From: Candidatus Chisholmbacteria bacterium RIFCSPLOWO2_01_FULL_49_14
Lineage (GTDB): Bacteria; Patescibacteriota; Microgenomatia; UBA1400; Chisholmbacteraceae
Assembly (NCBI GenBank): GCA_001816915.1
Contig: MHCL01000007.1
Coordinates: 35,746 to 83,704 of the forward strand
Length of the DNA: 47,959 bases
Direction of reading: 5' to 3'
This document shows positions 18,115-25,687 of the stretch, piece after piece. The notes below the pieces were generated by a model that saw nothing but the letters and a program-made list of their open reading frames with translations, made no database searches and was not told the origin of the DNA. Each line of letters opens with the position of its first letter. Position 1 is the stretch's first letter. The translations under genes were made by a program, and so were the position numbers.

Positions 18115-19553
18115 ACTTCAAGGGAGGGAACCTTAAGGAATATCTTGCGCTGGCATTAATTCTGGTTGCCGCCTTGATGGTTCGTTTGCATCGCATCGAT
18201 GCACCGTTGGCAGACTGGCATTCTTGGCGGCAAACGGATACGGCGGCAGTGACGCGCAGCTTTGTGGAAGAGGGTATCGACCTTCTTCATCCCAGATACG
18301 AAGACCTGTCTTCCATCCCATCGGGAATGGACAATCCGCAGGGCTGGCGGTTCGTCGAATTCCCCTTTGTGAACGCGGCAACGGCAGTGCTCGTTCAAAA
18401 TCTGCCCATGCTTTCTTTGGAAGTCTGGAGCAGGTTAACCTCGATCGTCTTCTCTCTTGCCGCAATCCTGGCTCTCTATCTGCTTGTAAAAAGACTTGCA
18501 ACTATGCGCAGTGCCTTGCTTGCCTCCCTGCTGTTTGCGCTTCTTCCGTATAACATCTACTATCACAGGACCGTACTTCCCGAGGTTCCGCTGCTCTTCT
18601 TCACGCTGGCTGCCTTTCTTTTCTACCTGCGCTGGCTCGATAAGAATCGCGCGTATGATTTTGTCATCTCCTGGGCAGCCTTTGCCGCCGCAATGCTCAT
18701 CAAGCCATATACGCTCTTCATCGCGATTCCGATGCTCTATTTGGCACACAAAAAATGGGGGATGCGCCTTCTGACCAGGCCGGCACTCTATCTTCTTTGT
18801 ACGGCAATCATCCCGTTTCTTTTATGGCGCTTGTGGGCGTCGCGCTTCCCGGAGGGCATCCCTGCGTACACTTGGCTGTTCAACGGCAGCGGGATTCGCT
18901 TTCGACCTGCATTTTTCCGCTGGATATTCGCAGAGCGATTGGGAAAACTCATCCTCGGCTATTGGGGACTGGTACCGTTCGCAATCGGAGTCATACGACG
19001 TCCGCTTGCGAAAGCAGGCTGGGTATTCCATTGGTGGTTATTCTCCATGCTTGTCTATCTCACAATCTTTGCCACCGGCAATGTCACCCACGACTATTAC
19101 CAGATTTTCATCATCCCTCCCATCGCGATATTCATGGCGATCGGCCTTGAAGAATTGTTGAAGCCGATGCGCCGAACCTTTGATCGCAGACTTTCCCTCA
19201 TCATGGCTGTGGTATCGACGGGTTTTGGGCTCGGAATCTCTTGGTTTTTTATCCGTGATTTTTTTAACATCAACCATCCGGAAATAGTGGAAGCCGGAAA
19301 GGTAGCCGACCAGGTTCTGCCTCACGATGCCAAAGTCATAGCCCCCTATCTCGGCGATACTGCCTTTCTCTACCAGACCAAGCGTCGAGGTTGGCCGATC
19401 GGAGGGGACATCGAGAAAAAGATCTCAATGGGTGCCACCGACTATGTCACGGTGATGAAAGACGCAGAAGTTGAGATGCTTCTTAGTCGCTGCAAACCGT
19501 CAATCTCGATCGGCGGGACGACCATCGTGAGTCTCAGACACTGCTCGCTATGA
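18111..19553 (+). CDS. GT39-like membrane glycosyltransferase
   Basis: A 480-residue polytopic protein. After the first helix comes DWHSWRQTDTAAVTRSF (about 35-51), where HSWRQ-D is a recurrent motif of a bacterial GT39-like subgroup, and then about ten helices, including YNIYYHRTVLPEVPLLFF (about 145-162), resembling the conserved second loop region. A soluble C-terminal part of about 80 residues follows. It overlaps both neighbours by 4 bases. Donor and acceptor are unknown. Confidence 0.78.
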   Translation: MNFKGGNLKEYLALALILVAALMVRLHRIDAPLADWHSWRQTDTAAVTRSFVEEGIDLLHPRYEDLSSIPSGMDNPQGWRFVEFPFVNAATAVLVQNLPMLSLEVWSRLTSIVFSLAAILALYLLVKRLATMRSALLASLLFALLPYNIYYHRTVLPEVPLLFFTLAAFLFYLRWLDKNRAYDFVISWAAFAAAMLIKPYTLFIAIPMLYLAHKKWGMRLLTRPALYLLCTAIIPFLLWRLWASRFPEGIPAYTWLFNGSGIRFRPAFFRWIFAERLGKLILGYWGLVPFAIGVIRRPLAKAGWVFHWWLFSMLVYLTIFATGNVTHDYYQIFIIPPIAIFMAIGLEELLKPMRRTFDRRLSLIMAVVSTGFGLGISWFFIRDFFNINHPEIVEAGKVADQVLPHDAKVIAPYLGDTAFLYQTKRRGWPIGGDIEKKISMGATDYVTVMKDAEVEMLLSRCKPSISIGGTTIVSLRHCSL

Positions 19554-20743
19554 AAATACTCATGCTCACTCCATACCTCCCGTATCCGCTGTTGTCCGGA
19601 GGTCAAATCAGGACGTATAACCTGCTCAAAAACCTCAAAGACAAACATGAAATTCACCTCTTCTCGATTATTAAGGATGACGATGAAAAGGAATATGTCG
19701 GAAAACTCAAAGAATTTTGCGAATCGGTGAACGTTTTCAAACGCAGCAAAACGCCGTTTACCCTGAGAAATGTGGTCCTGGCAGGGGTGACTCCTTATCC
19801 GTTTTTGGTGACCAGGAATCTGCCGATCTCAGCCAAATCGGTCCTGACAGAATTTCTGGAGAGGGAACACGTCGATCTGATTCACGCCGAGACGTTCTAC
19901 GTGATGCCGATTCTGCCTAAAACCAGGGTTCCCACGCTATTGGTTGAACAGACGATCGAGTATCTGGTCTACCAGGATTTCGTCAGGACATTCAGGATCG
20001 CTCCCTTAAAACCCCTTCTCATGTTCGACGTTGCCAAGATCAACTTTTGGGAAAAATATTACTGGAAAAAAGCAACCCGATTGGCTACCATGTCCGAAGA
20101 AGACAAGGATTTCATTCTCCAATTTGCCCCGGATGCCGAGATCGACATCGTCGCCAATGGTGTAGACGCAGGCTATTTTGCGAAGGTGCAGCGCAAAGCG
20201 TTGAAGCAACAAATCGTCCTCTTCGTCGGACAATTCAAGTGGCTTCCCAACCGCGACGCAGTGCACTTTTTGCATCAAAATATCTGGCCGCTCATCAAGC
20301 GCGAAATCCCGAACTGCAAATTATGGATCGTCGGCAGGCATCCGTCAGCAGAAATCAAAAGTTTGAGCCAGGAAGAGGACGTCGTGGTCGATGAGGGTAT
20401 CGAAGATATTCGGGAGGCATACGCGGGCGCAAGCGTGCTCCTGGCTCCCATCCGCAGCGGCAGGGGAACCAAGTATAAAATATTGGAAGCGATGGCCTCC
20501 AAGACCCCGGTAGTGGCGACCGCCCTGGGAATCGAAGGCATCAGAGCCCGCGATAACGAGGAAGTGCTGATCGGGGAAGACGCCCAGGAGTTAGCGAACA
20601 AAACGGTACGGATTCTCAAACATCCCCGTTTGGCGAACCGGCTGGCTGAGGCAGCCAATAAACTCATCATCAAGCATTATAATTGGGCGGGGATTTCGTC
20701 AGAGCTTGATGAAATCTATAAACAGTTGGGAAGAGTGGCATGA
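19550..20743 (+). CDS. GT4-family glycosyltransferase
   Basis: A 397-residue GT-B enzyme. The N-terminus MKILMLTPYLPYPLLSGG followed by IRTYNLLKNL is characteristic of a GT4 group that includes exosortase-associated sugar transferases. The C-terminal domain has VGQFKWLPNRDAV (about 226-238), the phosphate-loop region RSGRGTKYKILEAMASKTPVV (in two parts, about 303-323) and the conserved E before AMA. It sits in the coupled run from 15666 to 25687 and overlaps its neighbours by 4 bases. Confidence 0.88.
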   Translation: MKILMLTPYLPYPLLSGGQIRTYNLLKNLKDKHEIHLFSIIKDDDEKEYVGKLKEFCESVNVFKRSKTPFTLRNVVLAGVTPYPFLVTRNLPISAKSVLTEFLEREHVDLIHAETFYVMPILPKTRVPTLLVEQTIEYLVYQDFVRTFRIAPLKPLLMFDVAKINFWEKYYWKKATRLATMSEEDKDFILQFAPDAEIDIVANGVDAGYFAKVQRKALKQQIVLFVGQFKWLPNRDAVHFLHQNIWPLIKREIPNCKLWIVGRHPSAEIKSLSQEEDVVVDEGIEDIREAYAGASVLLAPIRSGRGTKYKILEAMASKTPVVATALGIEGIRARDNEEVLIGEDAQELANKTVRILKHPRLANRLAEAANKLIIKHYNWAGISSELDEIYKQLGRVA

Positions 20744-21645
20744 AATTATCCGTCGTGATTCTCAATTACAATACCAAGGACTACACGCTCCAGTGCCTGC
20801 AATCGATATCCGAAAGTTCTCTCTCACCCAAAACACAAGAAATTGAGGTATTGCTGGCAGATAACGGGTCAACGGACGGATCAGTCGAAGTGATTAAGCT
20901 TCAATATCCCTGGGTAAAGATCATTGAGAATCGCCGAAATATCGGTTTCTCGGCAGGAAACAACCGGGCTCTGAAGCAAGCCAAAGGAAAGATCATTCTC
21001 CTTCTCAATTCCGATACCAAAGTATTTCCCGATACCTTTAAAGAAATGCTTGAGTTTTTTGCCACCCATAAACAGGCCGGTGCGGCAACCGCGCGACTCA
21101 TGTTACCCGATGGCGCTTTGGACTTGGCTTGTCACCGGGGATTTCCGACGCCTGTGAATGCCCTCGCCTATTTCCTGAAACTCGAACAACTCTTTCCCGA
21201 GTTCATGCCCGTGGCGGGCTATCACCAAACCTGGAAAAATTTCAACACCATCCATGAGGTGGACGTCATTTCGGGGGCATGTTTCTTCATCCGCAAACAG
21301 GTCTTGGACCAAGTCGGACTTTTGGACGAACGCTATTTCATGTATGCGGAAGATATTGACTGGTGCATGCGGATAAAAAAATCCGGCTGGAAAATCTATT
21401 ACAATCCGAACTCCAAAATCGTCCATTTTAAGAAAAGATCCGGCAGAAGCAAAAGCGAAGGACTGCCGCTAAGCGACCGGACCAGAAAACTGCGGGCGCA
21501 AACGATCATCTATTTCTACGACACCATGCGGATCTTCTATGATCAATACTACAGGGAAAAATACGGCAGGCTGGTAAGAGCCGTCGTGCTCCTCGGAATT
21601 TATCTGTTCACCAAAGTAAAACTTTTGCGTAATCGTTTGGTCTGA
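20740..21645 (+). CDS. GT2-family glycosyltransferase (rhamnosyltransferase-like)
   Basis: A 301-residue GT-A enzyme with SVVILNYNTKDYT (4-16), LADNGSTDGS (about 36-45), NIGFSAGNNRAL (about 67-78), NSDTKVF (about 89-95) and EDIDWCMRIKKSGW (about 205-218). It closely follows the layout of the GT2 at 15666, so one is probably a duplicate. The C-terminal region is basic and may bind the membrane. It overlaps the previous gene by 4 bases, and 40 bases separate it from the next gene. Confidence 0.88.
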   Translation: MKLSVVILNYNTKDYTLQCLQSISESSLSPKTQEIEVLLADNGSTDGSVEVIKLQYPWVKIIENRRNIGFSAGNNRALKQAKGKIILLLNSDTKVFPDTFKEMLEFFATHKQAGAATARLMLPDGALDLACHRGFPTPVNALAYFLKLEQLFPEFMPVAGYHQTWKNFNTIHEVDVISGACFFIRKQVLDQVGLLDERYFMYAEDIDWCMRIKKSGWKIYYNPNSKIVHFKKRSGRSKSEGLPLSDRTRKLRAQTIIYFYDTMRIFYDQYYREKYGRLVRAVVLLGIYLFTKVKLLRNRLV

Positions 21646-21685
21646 AGTGAAACGAACTATGTATTAATAGTAATGGGCTGGTGCG

Positions 21686-22864
21686 ATGCCGACAAAAAAT
21701 TCCTCCGATCTTTATCAAAGAAGAACGAAGCTGCATATCGGAATCGATGCGCGATTTTGGGGATTAAGGCACGCCGGTTTGGGACGCTATGTCATGGAAC
21801 TGGTCAACGGGCTCACTCGCCTTGATACATCAAATGAATACACGCTGTTTGTGAGAAGCCCCCAAGACGAAGAAATAAAAGTCGGCAAGAATTTCCGACT
21901 GGTCCGCGCCGACATCAATCACTATTCTCTGGAAGAACAGTGGCTCTTGCCGGAAATCTTTAACAAATACAATCTCGATCTTCTGCACGTGCCGCATTTC
22001 AATGTCCCGCTTTTTTATAAAAAGCCGTTCGTCGTAACCATCCACGATCTCCTTTGGCACGAAGTCAAAGGCCTCTCGGTAACCACCCAAAATCCGCTGA
22101 CCTACCTGGTAAAATATTTGGGATACCGTTCCGTCGTCCGCAACGCGCTCAATCGCTCCTTAATGATTTTCGTACCCAGTCGGGTCATACTCGAGAAGTT
22201 GGTGAAAGATCATGGAGTCCCAGAAAAGAAGATACGAGTGACGTATGAAGCACCAGCCGACATCTTCCGTCCCTCGTCTGAAGAACCCACCGTGCTTTCC
22301 AAATACCAGGTGCGAAAACCGTTTGTGATCTACACGGGAAGCGCCTATCCCCATAAAAACATCCCGCAAGCCGCCGCCGCAATCAAGCGCCTCAATCAAA
22401 AGGGAGAAATGCTGAGCTTCGTGGTCGCCAGTTCCCGCTCCGTATTTCTTGAACGGTTGTCGCGTAAGTTGCAGAATGAAGGTTCGGATAAGTACGTCCG
22501 CCTCATCGGATTCGTCCCGGATGAGGATTTAATGAAACTCTACTCACAGGCTGTGGCGCTCTTGCAACCGTCCCATTCCGAAGGGTTCGGACTGACAGGC
22601 CTTGAGGCGATGGCTGTGGGTCTGCCGGTCCTTACTTCCCGATCACCGGTTTTTCAAGAAATTTATGCAGATGCCGCGCTGTATTTTGATGCTCAGTCAA
22701 AAGATGATCTGGAAACTGTCTTGCAAACCATCCTCAACGATGGGAAACTCCGCCGGAGGCTCATTCTCAAGGGGTTGCAGCGCGCGAAGCTATTTTCATG
22801 GAAGACGTTAGTGAAGCAGACGCTTACCGGCTATCGGGTTGCGCTAGCTCAATCGGGCATATGA
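21686..22864 (+). CDS. GT4-family glycosyltransferase
   Basis: A 392-residue GT-B enzyme with the acceptor loop IDARFWGLRHAGLGRYVMEL (about 20-39), the core GSAYPHKNIPQA (about 219-230) and the donor signature SEGFGLTGLEAMAVG (about 299-313) with E-x7-E. It has the layout of mannosyl- or galactosyltransferases such as the MtfB/WbdB group. The first 16 residues are not conserved-looking, so the true start could lie further in; no ribosome-binding site is visible before the ATG at 21686. The stop overlaps the next gene (ATGA). Confidence 0.88.
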   Translation: MPTKNSSDLYQRRTKLHIGIDARFWGLRHAGLGRYVMELVNGLTRLDTSNEYTLFVRSPQDEEIKVGKNFRLVRADINHYSLEEQWLLPEIFNKYNLDLLHVPHFNVPLFYKKPFVVTIHDLLWHEVKGLSVTTQNPLTYLVKYLGYRSVVRNALNRSLMIFVPSRVILEKLVKDHGVPEKKIRVTYEAPADIFRPSSEEPTVLSKYQVRKPFVIYTGSAYPHKNIPQAAAAIKRLNQKGEMLSFVVASSRSVFLERLSRKLQNEGSDKYVRLIGFVPDEDLMKLYSQAVALLQPSHSEGFGLTGLEAMAVGLPVLTSRSPVFQEIYADAALYFDAQSKDDLETVLQTILNDGKLRRRLILKGLQRAKLFSWKTLVKQTLTGYRVALAQSGI

Positions 22865-23979
22865 AGATTGCTCTCGTCTATGACCGGGTGAATAAGATCG
22901 GCGGGGCCGAACGGGTGCTCTGCGCTCTCCATGAAATCTTTCCCGACGCGCCGCTCTACACCGCCGTGTACAACCCGAAGCAGGCGACTTGGGCACGAGG
23001 CTGGGAGGTCCACGCTTCCTTTTTAAATTCCTTTCCTTTAGCACGCACCACGCATGAATTATATCCGTGGCTTACGCCTCTGGCGTTCGAGACGCTTGAT
23101 CTGTCGTCATTTGATCTGGTAGTGAGTGTCACCAGCGCCGAAGCCAAGGGCATAATCACGAAACCCACGACGGCACACCTCTGCTATTGCTTAACACCCA
23201 CCAGGTACTTATGGTCTGACCACCAACTGCACTATGAGAGGCTGCCTGTGCTCCTGAGACCGCTGACGAAGCCGGTTTTTTCTTACCTGCGGGCTTGGGA
23301 TAAAATCGCCAGCCAGCGCCCGGATCGGATGATCGCAATCTCAAAAACGGTGCAGCAAAGAATCACAAAATACTACCAGCGTCAATCGGAGGTCATTTAC
23401 CCGCCTGTTGATGTCGAGAAGTTCAGGCGGCCGGCATTCCAAGGGAAAAGGCTGCCGTTTGAGGATTACTTCCTGCTCGTTTCCAGGCTGGTTCCCTATA
23501 AAAGGCTCGACATTGCCGTGGAGGCTGCCAAGGCTCTGAACCATCCCCTGGTGATCGTGGGAACCGGCATGGATGAGGGCAGGCTCAAGCGGCTGGCGGG
23601 AAAAAATGTCACTTTTGTGTCTAAATTGACAGATGGTGAGTTAGTTTTGTACTATCAAAGGTGCAGGGCCCTGATTTTCCCTCAGGAAGAGGATTTCGGT
23701 TTGACCGTCGTTGAAGCGCAGGCTGCCGGAAAACCGGTGATCGCGTTTAACAAAGGAGGAGCAACAGAGATCATCCAGGAAGGGAAAACGGGCCTGTTTT
23801 TTTCAAGACAGTCTGCAACATCTTTAATTCGGGCACTGCGGGAATTCGAATCGACTCGATTTGACGATCAAGACTGTCGGCGCAATGTCTTGCATTTCAA
23901 CAAAGAACGATTTATAAAAGAGTTTTCTTCAACCGTTGAAGACCTATGGCAAAAGTACAAGGAAATAAACGCGCGGTAA
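22861..23979 (+). CDS. GT4-family glycosyltransferase (WbaZ/mannosyltransferase-like)
   Basis: A 372-residue GT-B enzyme. MKIALVYDRVNKIGGAERV (1-19) with the GGAER acceptor loop and TAVYNPKQ, followed by CYCLTPTRYLWSDHQ (about 108-122), is typical of the WbaZ-like mannosyltransferase group. The C-terminal domain holds SRLVPYKRLDIAVEA (about 209-223) and EEDFGLTVVEAQAAGKPVIAF (in two parts, about 276-296) with E-x7-E. The ATG at 22861 overlaps the upstream stop. The GDP-mannose pyrophosphorylase gene begins inside its last 34 bases, which fits mannose as substrate. Confidence 0.88.
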   Translation: MKIALVYDRVNKIGGAERVLCALHEIFPDAPLYTAVYNPKQATWARGWEVHASFLNSFPLARTTHELYPWLTPLAFETLDLSSFDLVVSVTSAEAKGIITKPTTAHLCYCLTPTRYLWSDHQLHYERLPVLLRPLTKPVFSYLRAWDKIASQRPDRMIAISKTVQQRITKYYQRQSEVIYPPVDVEKFRRPAFQGKRLPFEDYFLLVSRLVPYKRLDIAVEAAKALNHPLVIVGTGMDEGRLKRLAGKNVTFVSKLTDGELVLYYQRCRALIFPQEEDFGLTVVEAQAAGKPVIAFNKGGATEIIQEGKTGLFFSRQSATSLIRALREFESTRFDDQDCRRNVLHFNKERFIKEFSSTVEDLWQKYKEINAR

Positions 23980-25049
23980 TTTTCGCTGGCGGGGTCGGAA
24001 CGCGAATGTGGCCACTGTCAAGGAAAAATACGCCGAAACAGTTTGAGAAAATCATCGGTTCACAATCCACATTGCAACTCGCGGTGGAAAGAATCGAGCC
24101 GGTCTTTGGCCCGGAGAATATCTACGTATCGACGGGCAAGCAATACGTCAGGATCGTTCGGGACCAACTTCCCCACGTACCGGGAAGAAATATCATCGGC
24201 GAACCCGAAATGAGAGATGTCGCACCGGCTGTTGGGTACCTGATGGCAATACTGGCGAAGGATGATCCAGACAGTCCTGTGGCAATCCTCTGGAGCGATC
24301 ATCTTATGGAGTACGTTGAGGTGTTCCGTAAGATTCTACGCGTTGGCTGTGAGTACATAATGGAACATAAGCAGAAATTTCTCCTCATTGGTCAAAAGCC
24401 CCGATTTGCCAGTCAAAATTTAGGCTGGATTGAATCAGGAAAACCCCTCGAAAAAATAAACGGTTTTCAGGTATACGAATTTAAGTCATGGCATTACCGA
24501 CCATCACTTGAAAAAGCGAAAGAATATTTCAAGCAAAAGAATTATTCATGGAACCCCGGATATTTCATCGTCACGCCGGGGTTTGCACTGCAGCAATTTA
24601 AAAAACATCTTCCTCAAATGTACGAAGGATTGGTAAAACTACAGGCGTCCTATGGAACGAAACGGCATACGGACGATTTACAATCGATCTATCCGGCATT
24701 TGAAAAAAATTCGTTCGATAATGCAATCATGGAAAAAATCGATACGAGCGAGGCGGTGGTCGTTACATCGGATCTTGGCTGGAGCGATATTGGGGCCTGG
24801 GAGGCATTGAAAGAAGTTCTGCAGAAAAAAGCAGGGGAAAATGTTGTCAGGGGAAATGTCATACTGAGGAATACAAATGATTCATTGGTCTATAGCTATA
24901 CGAATCAATTGGTGACGGCCATCGATCTTGAAGGCATCGTGATCGTGGTGACAGAAGATGCGATCCTTGTCTGTCCACAAGAGTCTATACCGGAAGTCAA
25001 GAAGCAGGTGAAGGAGTTCGAAGGGACAGATTTCGAAAAGTTTTCTTAA
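23946..25049 (+). CDS. manC: Mannose-1-phosphate guanylyltransferase (ManC-type)
   Basis: A 367-residue nucleotidyltransferase. FAGGVGTRMWPLSRKNTPKQ (13-32) is the full signature of mannose-1-phosphate guanylyltransferases; later motifs include ILWSDHL (about 115-121), WNPGYFIV (about 198-205) and SDLGWSDIGAWEA (about 273-285). It makes GDP-mannose from mannose-1-phosphate and GTP. The C-terminal phosphomannose isomerase domain of the bifunctional type is absent. It supplies the GT4 enzymes that surround it. It overlaps the upstream gene by 34 bases. Confidence 0.92.
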   Translation: MAKVQGNKRAVIFAGGVGTRMWPLSRKNTPKQFEKIIGSQSTLQLAVERIEPVFGPENIYVSTGKQYVRIVRDQLPHVPGRNIIGEPEMRDVAPAVGYLMAILAKDDPDSPVAILWSDHLMEYVEVFRKILRVGCEYIMEHKQKFLLIGQKPRFASQNLGWIESGKPLEKINGFQVYEFKSWHYRPSLEKAKEYFKQKNYSWNPGYFIVTPGFALQQFKKHLPQMYEGLVKLQASYGTKRHTDDLQSIYPAFEKNSFDNAIMEKIDTSEAVVVTSDLGWSDIGAWEALKEVLQKKAGENVVRGNVILRNTNDSLVYSYTNQLVTAIDLEGIVIVVTEDAILVCPQESIPEVKKQVKEFEGTDFEKFS

Positions 25050-25054
25050 AACCG

Positions 25055-25687
25055 ATGAACAACAAGTGGTACTTTGAACCGGTCAAACGACTGATGGACA
25101 TCACGTTTTCCCTCATTCTCATGGTTATTTTCCTGCCGGTCTGGGTTGTTATCCCCATCCTTATTCTCCTCGACTCTCCCGGACCGATCATCTACCGGCA
25201 TCGGCGTGTGGGAAAGGGGGGGCGGGAATTCTGCATGTATAAGTTCCGATCCATGGTGCATAATGCCGACGAAATTCTCTTCAAAAAAGATAAAAAACTG
25301 TTAAAGAAATTCAAAGACGGTGATTGGAAGCTCGAGAAAGATCCGAGATTGACACCACTGGGAAAAATCATGCGCTCGATAACGATTGACGAATTTCCCC
25401 AGCTTTTTAACGTTCTCAAGGGAGAAATGAGCCTTGTCGGCCCGCGCGCTTACCTCAATAATGAACTGCTTGAACAGCGCCGCAAGTATCCGGAAACCAG
25501 GCCATGGATTCGGGATATTCTCACCATCAAACCGGGAATCACCGGGCCTTGGCAGACTTCGGGCAGAAACATCGTCCCGTTCAACGTCAGGGCAAACATG
25601 GACGCCGATTACGCCAGAAAGAAATCGCTGTTGGAAGATTTGATCATCATTGTCAAAACTCCGATGGCGATGTTCAGCAAATGGTAG
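25055..25687 (+). CDS. Undecaprenyl-phosphate sugar phosphotransferase (monotopic, PglC/WcaJ C-domain type)
   Basis: A 210-residue protein with one N-terminal hydrophobic segment (about 14-38) that includes SLILMVIFLPVW and the re-entrant-helix proline, then SPGPIIYRHRRVGKGG (about 44-59), YKFRSMV (about 65-71), the catalytic DE in IDEFPQLFNVLKGEMSLVGPR (two parts, about 112-132). It is the minimal PGT core: it moves a sugar phosphate from a nucleotide sugar to undecaprenyl phosphate and so starts the repeat unit. The long N-terminal domains of WbaP/WcaJ are absent. The next gene's ATG overlaps its stop. Confidence 0.92.
   Translation: MNNKWYFEPVKRLMDITFSLILMVIFLPVWVVIPILILLDSPGPIIYRHRRVGKGGREFCMYKFRSMVHNADEILFKKDKKLLKKFKDGDWKLEKDPRLTPLGKIMRSITIDEFPQLFNVLKGEMSLVGPRAYLNNELLEQRRKYPETRPWIRDILTIKPGITGPWQTSGRNIVPFNVRANMDADYARKKSLLEDLIIIVKTPMAMFSKW

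Noticed and set aside
22798-22860. Longer N-terminus for the GT4 at 22861
   Set aside because: The extra residues come from the end of the previous gene read in another frame; the family's MKIALV start is at 22861.
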